Notes: generated from the sequence alone by a model not told the origin. Numbered from the stretch's first letter, positions 34,690 through 43,599 are shown. The stretch: 64,000 bases of DNA from JAXLYE01 sp046351595 (GCA_046351595.1 JAXLYE010000008.1:496001-560000); one strand, 5' to 3'. Program-made: numbers and translations.

Positions 34690-35892
34690 ATGTCGCGAAC
34701 CGCTGCCTCGCTGCTCCTCGCGCTGTCGCTCGGCTGCGAGCGTGCGGTCGAGTACCCGCCCGGCCTGAGCTGGGGCGACCCGCCGCGCCCGACCTACACC
34801 GACCAGCTGCGGCTCGGCATCAGCAACAACGGCGACGACACCCTGGCGTTCGTCAACGCCGACGCCGTCGACTCGCCGCGGCTGCTCGGCACCGCGCCCG
34901 TCGGCAACAACCCCATCGAGCTCGAGGGGCCGCACCACCTGACCGCCTCGCCCGACGGCCAGTACATCTATTACAACTTATCGAACTACGTCATAAACGG
35001 CGGCAGCGGCCCGCACGGCGCGCACGGCACCGGCACCGTGCCCGGCTACCTGGTCAAGCTCGACGTGCGCCACAACCGCAGCGTCGCCCAGGTCCTGGTC
35101 GACCGCAGCCCCGGCGACGTCATCGTCTCGGGCGATGGCAAGCTGGCCTTCGTCAGCCACTACGATCTGGCGCGGCTCAGCGACCAGCTGACGCGCGCGC
35201 TGCCCGCCGAGCAGGGCTACAGCAGCCTGGCCATCGTCGACACCGCGGCGATGCGCGTGCTGGCGATGAAGCCGGTCTGCCCGACGCTGCACGGCCTGGG
35301 CCTGTCGCCCGACGGCGCGCGGCTCTACGCCACCTGCTCGCTCAGCGACGAGCTGGCGGTCCTCGACATCAGCCAGCCGAGCGACCCGAAGATCGTCACC
35401 AAGGTCAAGGTCGGCCCGACGCCGGGACCGGTCGGCAGCCCCAGCTACGCGCCTTACGCGCTGTCCGTGCACCGCGACGGCAGCGTCTGGATCTCGGACA
35501 ACCAGTCGGGCGACGTGCGCGTCTTCGATCCGGCGCGCATGCAGATGGACGGGGCGCGCACCGTGATCACCGGCGGCATCGCCATGTTCTCGGACTTCAG
35601 CGAGGACGGAAAGACGCTGTTCGTGCCGCGGCAGAACGACGACCGCATCGTCGCCGTCGACGTGGCGACGCTGGGCCGGCGCGAGCTGCCGCTGCCCGCC
35701 GACAGCTGCCTCGGCGCGCACGTGGTCAAGCTTCTGCCCGGCGGCACCCGCCTGGCCGTGATCTGCGAGGGCGATCACCGCGTGCGCAAGGGCTCGCTCG
35801 TCCTGGTCGACGTCCCCGGCTGGACCGTGCGCGGCAAGCTCGAGCTCGGGCTGTACCCCGACGGTGTGGCGCTGCTGCCGCCGCTACCTTGA
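34690..35892 (+). CDS. Beta-propeller lipoprotein, YncE/lactonase-like
   Basis: 400 residues. LSLGC (Cys about 17) is a lipobox. The mature part has repeated propeller blades: GPHHLTASPDGQYIYYN, GDVIVSGDGKLAFVSHYD, GLGLSPDGARLYATCS and FSDFSEDGKTLFVPRQND, with 'D...' turns typical of YVTN/YncE repeats. GGAGG precedes the ATG. It diverges from the diheme cytochrome, and such propellers often accompany secreted cytochromes, so a joint redox role is possible but unproven. Confidence 0.84.
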   Translation: MSRTAASLLLALSLGCERAVEYPPGLSWGDPPRPTYTDQLRLGISNNGDDTLAFVNADAVDSPRLLGTAPVGNNPIELEGPHHLTASPDGQYIYYNLSNYVINGGSGPHGAHGTGTVPGYLVKLDVRHNRSVAQVLVDRSPGDVIVSGDGKLAFVSHYDLARLSDQLTRALPAEQGYSSLAIVDTAAMRVLAMKPVCPTLHGLGLSPDGARLYATCSLSDELAVLDISQPSDPKIVTKVKVGPTPGPVGSPSYAPYALSVHRDGSVWISDNQSGDVRVFDPARMQMDGARTVITGGIAMFSDFSEDGKTLFVPRQNDDRIVAVDVATLGRRELPLPADSCLGAHVVKLLPGGTRLAVICEGDHRVRKGSLVLVDVPGWTVRGKLELGLYPDGVALLPPLP

Positions 35893-36007
35893 AGTCGGGC
35901 CGGCGTGCGCGGTGCCCGTTTTAGCGAACTCGACATGAACACCGCGCATCCTCCCGACGGTGGCTCAACAATTCAGCAAGATTAGTAGCGGGCGCGATCC
36001 AGATCGC

Positions 36008-36013
36008 TATAGT
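36008..36013 (+). promoter_or_regulatory. TATAGT box before a small gene
   Basis: TATAGT lies eight bases before the ATG at 36022 and no ribosome-binding site is visible. A perfect GCGATC/GATCGC inverted repeat lies immediately upstream (35994-36007). Confidence 0.5.
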
Positions 36014-36021
36014 CCGCCGCG

Positions 36022-36285
36022 ATGTCGACGCCGTCTTCTCCTTCGGGCCCGCTTGGCGGGTCCGGCCTGCCCTCGCCCCACCGCGAGCGCGCCCGCCGCG
36101 GCCGCCGCCGCCTGGCCACCTCGGCGGCGCTGCAGCGACTGTCCGTGCGCATCATCGCTGCCGTGAACGAGCGCGGCCTGTGCGCCGTCGAGCTGGCGCG
36201 CCTGGCCGAGCTGCCCGAGAGCGAGGTCGCGCAGATGCGGCGCGACTGCGTGTGCCCGAGCTGCTTCGGCGCGCGCGCGAACTGA
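36022..36285 (+). CDS. Small hypothetical protein with helical core
   Basis: 87 residues. The N-terminus is Ser/Pro/Gly-rich and basic; residues about 33-70 (LATSAALQRLSVRIIAAVNERGL and VELARLAELPESEVAQM) resemble a small helix-turn-helix-like helical unit; two Cys follow (CVCPSC). A TATAGT box eight bases before the ATG supports a leaderless gene. It lies about 60 bases before the kinase gene on the same strand. I do not recognise the family and the gene itself is only moderately certain. Confidence 0.5.
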   Translation: MSTPSSPSGPLGGSGLPSPHRERARRGRRRLATSAALQRLSVRIIAAVNERGLCAVELARLAELPESEVAQMRRDCVCPSCFGARAN

Positions 36286-36348
36286 CGCCACCGGGCGCGG
36301 CCGGCTGCCGGCGCGGTACAGACGGGCAGCCGGGTCGCTGTCAGCCCG

Positions 36349-38208
36349 GTGCGATTCCCTTGCGGGATGCCTCCGCTCGCGCTGCACCTGCCGCGCCGCG
36401 ACGACACGCGACTCGTCTGCGGCCTCGTGATCTTGCTCAGCCTGAGCCTCGCTGCAGGCCCGCTCCTGCTCGGGTCAGCCGGGAGCTTCTGGCTGCGCAC
36501 GACCGCCTGGAGCTGGGCGCTGGTGCCGGTGCTGGCGCTGCTGCTGCTCGCGAGTGCGCCGGCGTCGGCCGGGGTGCGGCTGGTGCTGCCGCGCGCGCCG
36601 CGGCTCGGTGACCTGGAGGTGCGGCTGCTCCTCATCGGGCTGGCGCTCTTGGTGCCGCTCGCGCTGCCGCGCCCGATGGACGGCGGCCTGCCGAGCGGCT
36701 ACAGCCTGCTGCCGCTCGGCGTGCTGCTGCTCGAGCTGGCGCAGAGCCTGGTCCTCTTGCGGCGCTACCTGTGCGTGCGCCGGCGGATGAAGGACTCGGC
36801 GGCGGTGCTCGAGCTGCAGGGGGCGCTGCTGACCGCGGCGGCGCGCATGGCGCGCGGCGATCTCGACTCGGTGATCCGCGTGCCGGCGCGCCACGAGCTG
36901 GCCCCGCTCGCCGCGGCCCTCGACGGGATGCGCCTCGACCTGCGGGCCAAGGTGGCGCTCCTGCAGAGCATGCAGAGCGAGCTGCGCGCCAAGGTCGACG
37001 CGCTGCAGGCGCGCAACCTCGAGGTGCAGCGCCTCAACGAGGAGCTGCGCCGGCAGATCGAGCAGCGCTCGCGCCGACTGATCGACGCGCTGCTGCCGCG
37101 CAGCGTGCTGCTCTCGCGGCCGCAGCAGCCGGCGCTGCAGCCCGGCGATCCGCTCGGTGAGCACTACCGCGTGCTGCGGCGGCTCGGCCAGGGCGGCATG
37201 GGCGCGGTCTACGAGGTCGAGCGCACGACGGACCACCGCCGGCTCGCGGCCAAGGTGCTGCACACCACGCCCGAGACCACGGCGCTGCGCCGCCTGGCGC
37301 GCGAGGCGCAGATCATGGCGCGCCTGGATCACCCGAACCTGGTGGCGGTCGCCGACGTCGACGTCACGCCGGCGGGCGTGCTGTTCCTGGTGATGGAGCT
37401 GGTGGCCGGGCGGCCGCTGTCCCGGCTGCGCGCGCGCTTCGGCGACGTGGTGTGGGGCCGCGGCGTGCTGCGCCAGATCGCGCGGGCGCTCGCGGTGCTG
37501 CACGCCCGCCGCATCGTCCACCGCGACCTGAAGCCCGACAACGTGCTCGTCGTGCAGGAGGCGGGCCCGGACGCGGCCGAGGAGGCGGCGCCGCGCATCA
37601 AGCTGGCGGACTTCGGCATCTCGCTGCTGCTCGACGGCGAGACGCCGGGCCGGCCCGACCCCGCGGTCGCCGACGAGCCGCCGCCGGGCGAGCGTCCGTC
37701 CCTGCCCCCGGGCGCGGCCCCGAGCGCCCTCGTCGAGAGCGGGGCCGACCTCGGCTTCCTGCCGACCCTCACGCCGACCGCGATCGGGCTGCACCGCCGG
37801 CGCGTCGCCTGCCTCGCCGCCGATGCCGCGCAGAACGACAACGCCGCCCCTGCCGCTCACGGCTGTGACGCCGCCGACGCGGGTGACGTGGGCGACGTCG
37901 GCGACGTCGGCGAGATTCTGGGCACGCCGCGCTACATCGCGCCCGAGCTGCTGCGCGGCTCGCACGGCGCGCGCCCGGCCGCGGACGTGTTCAGCTTCGG
38001 CGTGCTGGCCTTCGAGGTGCTGACCGGCGCGCCGCCGTTCCCCCGGCCCGCCATCGAGCTGTGCGCCAGCGGCCAGCCGCTGACCCTGCCGCCGACGCTG
38101 CGCAGCCGCGCGGGCCTGCCGTCCGAGCTCGCCGGGCTGCTCGAGCGCTGCCTGGCGAGTGACCCGCGTCACCGCCCGACCGCCGAGCAGCTCGCCGCCG
38201 CGTGCTGA
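36349..38208 (+). CDS. Membrane Ser/Thr protein kinase with HAMP-like region and long activation-loop insert
   Basis: 619 residues from GTG (an ATG at 36367 is an alternative). Four or five hydrophobic helices occupy about 20-140. A HAMP-like and coiled-coil stretch follows (about 155-250). The kinase domain comes next: GQGGMGAVYEV (about 276), AAKVL, HRDLKPDN (about 391-398), ADFGIS (D421), GTPRYIAPE (Glu about 533), and the C-lobe. All key catalytic residues are present. Between DFG and APE there are about 110 residues instead of the usual 20-35, rich in Pro/Gly/Ala and ending in a DVGDVGDVG repeat. Signals are probably sensed by the membrane part; substrates are unknown. Confidence 0.88.
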   Translation: MRFPCGMPPLALHLPRRDDTRLVCGLVILLSLSLAAGPLLLGSAGSFWLRTTAWSWALVPVLALLLLASAPASAGVRLVLPRAPRLGDLEVRLLLIGLALLVPLALPRPMDGGLPSGYSLLPLGVLLLELAQSLVLLRRYLCVRRRMKDSAAVLELQGALLTAAARMARGDLDSVIRVPARHELAPLAAALDGMRLDLRAKVALLQSMQSELRAKVDALQARNLEVQRLNEELRRQIEQRSRRLIDALLPRSVLLSRPQQPALQPGDPLGEHYRVLRRLGQGGMGAVYEVERTTDHRRLAAKVLHTTPETTALRRLAREAQIMARLDHPNLVAVADVDVTPAGVLFLVMELVAGRPLSRLRARFGDVVWGRGVLRQIARALAVLHARRIVHRDLKPDNVLVVQEAGPDAAEEAAPRIKLADFGISLLLDGETPGRPDPAVADEPPPGERPSLPPGAAPSALVESGADLGFLPTLTPTAIGLHRRRVACLAADAAQNDNAAPAAHGCDAADAGDVGDVGDVGEILGTPRYIAPELLRGSHGARPAADVFSFGVLAFEVLTGAPPFPRPAIELCASGQPLTLPPTLRSRAGLPSELAGLLERCLASDPRHRPTAEQLAAAC

Positions 38209-38354
38209 AGCGAACGAGGCCCGCGGCCCTCGCCTGCCCCAGCTCGCCGTGGCCTCGCCGCGGTCCCGCCGCGGTTTCGCAGCCCGGGAGCCGGCGAAGC
38301 CCGGTCCGGCGCGGATCTGCGGGCGCGGGTCTGGGCGCGCCGGCGGGCTTCGGG

Positions 38355-38360
38355 CATAGT
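38355..38360 (+). promoter_or_regulatory. CATAGT box before the phosphoesterase ATG
   Basis: CATAGT is eight bases from the ATG at 38369, with no ribosome-binding site between; this resembles the TATAGT boxes at 36008 and 48362. Confidence 0.4.
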
Positions 38361-38368
38361 CTGGTGCT

Positions 38369-39778
38369 ATGTTCGCGCCCATGTCCCTGCTGCTCGCAGC
38401 GGCGCCTGCGGTGGCCCACGCGATGCCGCTGCGCCCGCGGCTCTGGTCCTTTCCCATCGTCATCGCGCTGCTGTGCGCGATGTGGATCGGGCTCCTGTGG
38501 TACGCGCTGCCCGGGTTCAAGCGCCGGCACGCGGCGTGGGCGGCGATCGTGTCCTCGCTGCTCGTCGCGTCGATGATCCCGCGCCTGTACTTCCGCTACG
38601 GCGCGGTCCCCAGCTGGGCGCCGACCTTCTACACCTGGGTCGTGCTGCCGGCGACGGTGATCCAGGTGGCGGTCCTGGCCGGTCTGGTGTCGGCGCCGCT
38701 GTGGGTGCCGCTCGGGCGGCTGGTGCGCAGGCGGCTCCAGCAGCCCGCCGAGACGAACGCCGCGCCGCCGGTCGTCGACACGCCTCCAGTCGTCAATGCC
38801 GCGCCGCCGGTCGCTGACGCCTCGCCGCCGGTCGCTGACGCCTCGCCGCCGGCAGCGGAGGCACCGCCCGCGCCGCCGCTGCCGCTCGCCACCCGTCGCC
38901 TGCCCGCCCCGGCCGCGCCGCTGATCTCCCGGCGCAGCCTGCTCGCCGCGGCCCCGTGGGTCCTCCCGACGGGCGCGCTGGCCGGTGCCGCCTACGGCGT
39001 GCTGATCGAGTCCGAGCGGCTCATCATCCGCCGCATCCGCATCGCCATCCCCGGCCTGCCGCCCGAGCTGGATGGCCTGCGCATCGGCCAGGTCACCGAC
39101 ATCCACGTCGCCAAGATGCAGACGCAGCTCTACCACCTGGAGCGGGCGCTGCAGCGCCTCAGCGAGGAGCGGCTCGACCTGCTCTGCCCGACGGGCGACC
39201 TGTGCGACGAGCCGCGGCTGCACCTCGATGTGCTGCGGCTGATCCGCCAGGTGCCGACGCGGCTCGGCCACTTCGCCTGCCTCGGCAACCACGAGCTGTA
39301 CCTCGGCGACCTGCCGTGGGTGCGCCGCAGCTACGAGCGCGCCGACATCCACCTGCTCGAGGACGAGTCGGTGAAGGTCGGCGGCCTGCGGCTGGCCGGC
39401 ATCAGCTTCCCGCACAGCGGCCGCATGCCGCGCCTCGATCACGCGCTCGTGCCACGCCTGCTCGACGAGACGCTGCGCGACCAGGGCCGCGACGAGACGA
39501 CGGTGCTGCTCGCGCACCACCCGCACGTCGTGCAGCACGTGAGCGGGCGCCGCGTGGCGCTGCAGCTCTCGGGGCACACGCACGGCGGCCAGCTCGGCAT
39601 CGGCGAGGGCTCGCTGATCGAGCCGCTGTATGCGCAGGCGCGCGGGCGCTACACGCTCGCGGACGGCGCGCAGCTGTTCGTGTCGTCGGGGCTGGGGCAC
39701 TGGCTGCCGTTCCGCCTGAACTGCCCGCCCGAGGCCGTGATCATCGAGCTCGCGCGCGCCGAGCCGCAGCGGATCTGA
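38369..39778 (+). CDS. Membrane-anchored metallophosphoesterase (YkuE/YaeI-like)
   Basis: 469 residues. Three or four membrane helices (about 25-135) precede a Pro/Ala-rich linker with a 21-bp duplication and a second hydrophobic segment (about 200). The phosphoesterase motifs are complete: VTDIHV, PTGDLCDE, GNHELY, LAHHPHV and SGHTHGGQ, which bind two metal ions. The YkuE/YaeI branch includes UDP-2,3-diacylglucosamine and phospholipid-related hydrolases at the membrane, so a lipid substrate is plausible but not shown. Two hairpins follow the stop codon. No ribosome-binding site; a CATAGT box suggests a leaderless start. Confidence 0.87.
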   Translation: MFAPMSLLLAAAPAVAHAMPLRPRLWSFPIVIALLCAMWIGLLWYALPGFKRRHAAWAAIVSSLLVASMIPRLYFRYGAVPSWAPTFYTWVVLPATVIQVAVLAGLVSAPLWVPLGRLVRRRLQQPAETNAAPPVVDTPPVVNAAPPVADASPPVADASPPAAEAPPAPPLPLATRRLPAPAAPLISRRSLLAAAPWVLPTGALAGAAYGVLIESERLIIRRIRIAIPGLPPELDGLRIGQVTDIHVAKMQTQLYHLERALQRLSEERLDLLCPTGDLCDEPRLHLDVLRLIRQVPTRLGHFACLGNHELYLGDLPWVRRSYERADIHLLEDESVKVGGLRLAGISFPHSGRMPRLDHALVPRLLDETLRDQGRDETTVLLAHHPHVVQHVSGRRVALQLSGHTHGGQLGIGEGSLIEPLYAQARGRYTLADGAQLFVSSGLGHWLPFRLNCPPEAVIIELARAEPQRI

Positions 39779-39783
39779 TACAT

Positions 39784-39821
39784 GGGGCACCTCCCGTGCC
39801 CCCTCATCGAGCAAAGCTCGA
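39784..39821 (+). terminator. Tandem hairpins after the phosphoesterase gene
   Basis: GGGGCAC/GTGCCCC with a 5-base loop, then TCGAGC/GCTCGA with an AAA loop. Neither has a T-run, so termination is plausible but not certain. Confidence 0.4.
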
Positions 39822-40096
39822 CGAGCCTCCCCCCCCCCGCCACGCGCTTCCCGCGCGGGTTCGCTCACAGACAAAGTCCGGTGCCCTGTGTATGAGACGG
39901 CGGGCGCCGGGCCGGGTCCGGCGAGCTGCGTGAAGGGGACGCGCCCGCGAGCGACAGCGCGGCGGCCCGCAGGCGGCGGACGAGCCGGCGGCCGCGGGCG
40001 AAAGCGGGGTGCATCACAAAGTGGTATCGTTCGCCGCGATTGACGAGCAACCACCGCGCCGATCGGACCGCGGCCTCGACGCCGAGCCGCGCCCGC

Positions 40097-40136
40097 AAAA
40101 ACAAAACGCCCCCGGGCCAGGCCCGGAGGCGTCTTT
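40097..40136 (-). terminator. Intrinsic terminator of the cold-shock gene
   Basis: Read on the minus strand, GACGCC-TCCGGGCC pairs with GGCCCGG-GGGCGT around a single-base loop region and is followed by TTTTGTTTTT. It lies about 110 bases after the cold-shock stop codon. Confidence 0.75.
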
Positions 40137-40243
40137 GCGCCCGGAGGCGTCTTCACACCCGAAGGGACTGGCCTTCAGGCGCGGGCCCCGAGGCGCAGAG
40201 CGCGACCCCGAGGCAACGGACAGAGAGCGATAGGGAGCGGTGC

Positions 40244-40462
40244 CTAGGCGGCCCGGTCCACCTTGCGGACCTTGTCAGCCTGCAGGCCCTTGGGGCCTTC
40301 CTTGATCTCGAACTCGACCTCCTGCCCCTCCGTCAGCGAGCGGTAGCCGTCGGCCTGGATCGCGCTGTGGTGAACGAACACGTCCGGTCCGTCATCCCGC
40401 GAGATAAAGCCGTAGCCCTTTGCGTCGTTGAACCACTTCACCTTGCCTCTAGTCACGTCCAT
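40244..40462 (-). CDS. Cold-shock domain protein (CspA family)
   Basis: 72 residues, the whole being one cold-shock domain. The RNA-binding motifs KGYGFIS (RNP1) and VFVHHSAI (RNP2) are intact, and the start GKVKWFNDAKG is canonical. Such proteins bind single-stranded nucleic acid and act as RNA chaperones. The ATG at 40462 has AGGAG seven bases upstream; the frame to 40480 is an extension. The long non-coding region upstream (about 650 bases to the next gene) leaves room for the long 5' leader typical of cold-shock genes. Confidence 0.95.
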   Translation of the reverse strand: MDVTRGKVKWFNDAKGYGFISRDDGPDVFVHHSAIQADGYRSLTEGQEVEFEIKEGPKGLQADKVRKVDRAA

Positions 40463-41112
40463 TTGCTGCTCCTGCCACACGACCCTGGTCTATCGGTGAT
40501 GCTTGAGACGCCGGCAAGGGCCCACATACCCAAATGCGAACCACAGAGTATGTGCAAGCCAGGTCGTGTCGAAATCGTTAGGCGCTTGCCGCTCGCCGAA
40601 CGGCCGGCTCACGTGAATGGATTCCATTGGCCAGCCATCCAGGCCGGAACTTGCCCGCTCGAATCTACAAAGTCAAGACATTCTGCATATTTCAGGTTTT
40701 CACCGGAGCAAGGTAAGGATAAGATCGTAAGGGACCGCCTGAGTGTTCCCGAAATTACCGAAGCCGACGGGCTCCCCGCATCAGGCCGCCGCTCCAGCAT
40801 CGGCCCCCGGCCGTGCGCAAGCGGCAGCGCGCCAATCGCGGACTCATCGACCCTGAATCGGTGGAATCGCCGCAATCGGCGGAGTCAGCGGAGACCGGGT
40901 GCCGGGCCGCGTGCTTTCGGGCTGTCCTTGTTTTCGCTTGACCGGGTTTTGTCGATATCGCCAGATTCCCGCGCCGAGAGCGCACCCGATTCCCGCGCCG
41001 AGAGCGCACCCGATTCCCGCGCCGAGAGCGCGCCCGATTCCCGCGCCGAGAGCGCACCCGATTCCCGCGCCGAGAGCGCGACCCATTCACGCGCCCAGCG
41101 CTGAGTCACACC
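40463..41112. other. Long intergenic region with AT-richer part and 24-bp repeats
   Basis: About 650 bases without a convincing gene. The left 300 bases are visibly less GC-rich and should contain the promoter and leader of the cold-shock gene. The right end is the 24-bp array at 40964-41083, followed closely by the radical SAM start. Open frames across the array on both strands look like repeat artefacts. Confidence 0.6.
40964..41083. repeat. Array of five 24-bp tandem repeats
   Basis: Five copies, in direct contact, of a 24-bp unit beginning GATTCCCGCGCCGAGAGCGC, with A/G variation near the end and a degenerate sixth copy to about 41101. It ends about 30 bases before the radical SAM start codon. 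Confidence 0.92.
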
Positions 41113-42762
41113 GTGCAATCCCAGAAGGCCCTTCGTTCCCTCATCGAGCAGCGGCTGTCGACCGAGCAGCGGCTGATCGCACCCGGCCCGGATCTCCGCG
41201 ACGCGCGAGCCCGCGGCTCGCACCAGCCCGCGCTGGTGCTGCCGCTGGTCTACCCGAGCCCGTACTTCGTCGGCATGTCGTCGCTCGGCTACCAGGTCGT
41301 GTACCGGCTGCTCAACCAGCTCGACCCCGACGAGTACGGCGTCACCATCCGCGCCGAGCGCGCCTTCTGTCCCGAGGACGTCGCGGCGTGGCAGCGGGCG
41401 CGCCTGCCGCTTGTGACCTATGAGTCGCTGCGCCCGGTCGGGCAGCAGCCCGCGATCCTGTTCTCGGTCGCGTACGAGCTGGAGCTGACCGGGCTGTTCA
41501 GCTGCCTGGAGCTCGCCGGCGTGCCGGTGCTGCGCGAGGAGCGCGGGCCGCGCCACCCGCTGGTGATCTGCGGCGGCCCGCTGACGTTCTCGAACCCGCT
41601 GCCGCTCGGGCCGTTCGCGGACATCGTGGTCATGGGCGAGGCCGAGGAGGTCCTGCCGCGTGTGGTGCGGGCGCTGGTCGAGGCCGGCGCTGCGATGCCG
41701 GGCGGCCTGTCCGAGGGGCGCGGGCTCGGCGATGCCGAGAAGGCGGCGCTGTTGCGCGGGCTGGCGCGGACCGAGGGGCTGTGGATCCCGGCCGTGCACG
41801 GCGAGGCGCTGCCGAAGGTGGCGCAGTGCGACGACGCGCTGCTGCCGGCGAGCTCCGCGATCCTGTCGCCCAACACCGAGCTGCGATCGATGTTCCTGGT
41901 CGAGCCCGAGCGCGGCTGCTCGCGCGGCTGCACCTACTGCGTCATGCGCCGCAGCACCAACGGCGGCATGCGCCTGGTGCCGCCCGAGCGGCTGTTCGCG
42001 CTCCTGCCCAGGGACATCACGCGCGTCGGCCTGGTCGGCGCCGCGGTGACCGACCACCCCAAGCTGCCGCAGATCCTGCGCCACATCGTCGACGAGCGCG
42101 GCCTCGAGGTCGGCATCAGCTCGCTGCGCGCGGACCGGCTGACCGACGAGATCGTGGGCCTGCTCGGCCGCGGCGGCTACCGCACCTTGACGGTCGCCAG
42201 CGACGGCGCCAGCGAGCGCATGCGCGAGATCGTCGAGCGCCGCACCAAGGAGCGGCACCTCCTGCGCGCGGCCCAGCTCGCGGCGGCGCACGGCATGAAG
42301 ACGCTGAAGGTCTACATGGTCGTCGGCCTGCCCGGCGAGACCGACGACGACCTCGACGAGCTCGTGCGGTTCACGCGCGAGCTGGCGGCGATCGTGCCGA
42401 CCGCGCTCGGCGTCGCGCCGTTTGTCGCCAAGCGCAACACGCCGCTCGACGGCTCGCCCTTCGCCGGCATCGCCGAGGTCGACCGCAAGCTCGCGCGGGT
42501 GCGAAAGGGCCTGGGCCGCCACGCCGAGGTCCGCCCGACGTCGGCGCGCTGGGCGTGGGTCGAGTACGTGCTGGCGCAGGGCGGCATGGACGCCGGCCTG
42601 CGCGCCCTCTCTGCCCACCGCGACGGCGGCAGCTTCGGGGCGTGGCGCCGCGCCTTTGCCGGCTTCACCCCGCGCCAAGCGTCGCCCGCGGGGGCCGGCC
42701 AGGCTCCGGTCGACGACACGACGCGCCTCGCGCCGCAGCGGCTGTCGCTGCCTGTACTCTGA
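41113..42762 (+). CDS. Radical SAM protein
   Basis: 549 residues. The iron-sulfur motif CSRGCTYC (C269, C273, C276) binds the [4Fe-4S] cluster that cleaves SAM. Around it: ALVLPLVYPSPYFVGMSSLGYQVVYRLLN, GEAEEVLPRVVRAL and LKVYMVVGLPGETDDD. The N-terminal region resembles the B12-binding-like Rossmann part of the 'B12-binding radical SAM' branch. The reaction cannot be inferred. The GTG at 41113 lacks a clear ribosome-binding site. The 24-bp array lies directly upstream. The next gene, aat, starts three bases after the stop, so the two are in one operon. Confidence 0.88.
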   Translation: MQSQKALRSLIEQRLSTEQRLIAPGPDLRDARARGSHQPALVLPLVYPSPYFVGMSSLGYQVVYRLLNQLDPDEYGVTIRAERAFCPEDVAAWQRARLPLVTYESLRPVGQQPAILFSVAYELELTGLFSCLELAGVPVLREERGPRHPLVICGGPLTFSNPLPLGPFADIVVMGEAEEVLPRVVRALVEAGAAMPGGLSEGRGLGDAEKAALLRGLARTEGLWIPAVHGEALPKVAQCDDALLPASSAILSPNTELRSMFLVEPERGCSRGCTYCVMRRSTNGGMRLVPPERLFALLPRDITRVGLVGAAVTDHPKLPQILRHIVDERGLEVGISSLRADRLTDEIVGLLGRGGYRTLTVASDGASERMREIVERRTKERHLLRAAQLAAAHGMKTLKVYMVVGLPGETDDDLDELVRFTRELAAIVPTALGVAPFVAKRNTPLDGSPFAGIAEVDRKLARVRKGLGRHAEVRPTSARWAWVEYVLAQGGMDAGLRALSAHRDGGSFGAWRRAFAGFTPRQASPAGAGQAPVDDTTRLAPQRLSLPVL

Positions 42763-42765
42763 GCC

Positions 42766-43599
42766 GTGTCGTCGCGCATCCCCTACGTGTTGGGCCGTGA
42801 GCTGTTCTTCCCTCCGGTCACGCGCGCGAGCCGCGAAGGGCTGCTCGCCATCGGCGGCGATCTGTCGCTGCCGCGGCTGCTCCTGGCCTACCAGAGCGGC
42901 ATCTTCCCGTGGCCGAGCGAGGGCCTGCCGCTCTTGTGGTTCGCGCCGCCGCAGCGCGCGGTGATCGAGCCGGACAAGCTGCACGTCGGCCGCAGCCTGC
43001 GCAAGGTCGTGGACCGCGGCGTCTTCGAGATCCGCTACGACACCGCCTTCACGGAGGTCATCGCCGCCTGCGCCGAGATCCCGCGCCGCCACGAGGCCGG
43101 GACCTGGATCCTGCCCGAGATGATCGACGCCTATATCCGCCTGCACGAGGCCGGGTTCGCGCACTCCGTCGAGAGCTGGCAGGACGGGCGGCTCGTCGGC
43201 GGCCTGTACGGCGTATCGCTGGGCGGCTGCTTCTTCGGCGAGTCGATGTTCGCGCGCACCGACGACGCCAGCAAGGTCGCCTTCGTGGTGCTGGCGCGGC
43301 GCCTGCACGGCTGGGGCTTTCCCCTCATCGACTGCCAGGTGCAGAACGAGCACCTCTTGCGCTTCGGCGTCAGCACCATCCCGCGCGCCGAGTTCCAGAA
43401 GCGCCTCCACACCGCGCTCGGGCTGCCGACGCGGCGCGGGCCCTGGACCCTGCCCGCGGCGGAGCCGGCCGCGCTCCCGAACGAGTCGGAAGGAACCGGA
43501 AGATCGGAATCCGGAACCAGCGAATCCGGAATCAGGGAATCTGGAAGTACGGAGTCCGGAGGCGCGGGCGAAAGCGGCGGTACGGAAGGGACGGAGTGA
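42766..43599 (+). CDS. aat: Leucyl/phenylalanyl-tRNA-protein transferase
   Basis: Transfers Leu or Phe from tRNA to proteins with N-terminal Arg or Lys, marking them for ClpAP. Clear signatures: GLLAIGGDLSLPRLLLAYQSGIFPW, WFAPPQRAVI, HEAGFAHSVESW, GGLYGVSLGGCFFGESMF and LIDCQVQNEHLLRFG. E. coli Aat has about 234 residues; here 277, because the C-terminus has about 45 extra residues of a Ser/Glu/Gly repeat. The GTG start follows the radical SAM stop by three bases, suggesting co-transcription. A TACTCT box lies five bases before the GTG. Confidence 0.95.
   Translation: MSSRIPYVLGRELFFPPVTRASREGLLAIGGDLSLPRLLLAYQSGIFPWPSEGLPLLWFAPPQRAVIEPDKLHVGRSLRKVVDRGVFEIRYDTAFTEVIAACAEIPRRHEAGTWILPEMIDAYIRLHEAGFAHSVESWQDGRLVGGLYGVSLGGCFFGESMFARTDDASKVAFVVLARRLHGWGFPLIDCQVQNEHLLRFGVSTIPRAEFQKRLHTALGLPTRRGPWTLPAAEPAALPNESEGTGRSESGTSESGIRESGSTESGGAGESGGTEGTE

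Larger units (their letters stand above)
39779..40243. other. Intergenic region between convergent genes
   Basis: About 465 bases without a gene. Two hairpins end the phosphoesterase gene from the left (39784-39821) and a strong hairpin with a T-run on the minus strand ends the cold-shock gene from the right (40097-40136). The middle shows nothing recognisable. Confidence 0.6.

Noticed and set aside
40964..41083. Possible CRISPR array
   Set aside because: The 24-bp units are in direct contact with no spacers, and no cas gene is nearby, so it is a tandem repeat.
40755..41090. Small minus-strand gene encoding repeated Arg-Ser-Arg-Arg-Gly-Asn
   Set aside because: It is only the translation of the 24-bp array and adjacent intergenic DNA, with no ribosome-binding site or conserved domain.
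40885..43410. Minus-strand open frame of 841 codons opposite the radical SAM and aat genes
   Set aside because: No recognisable motif; the opposite strand encodes two well-defined proteins.
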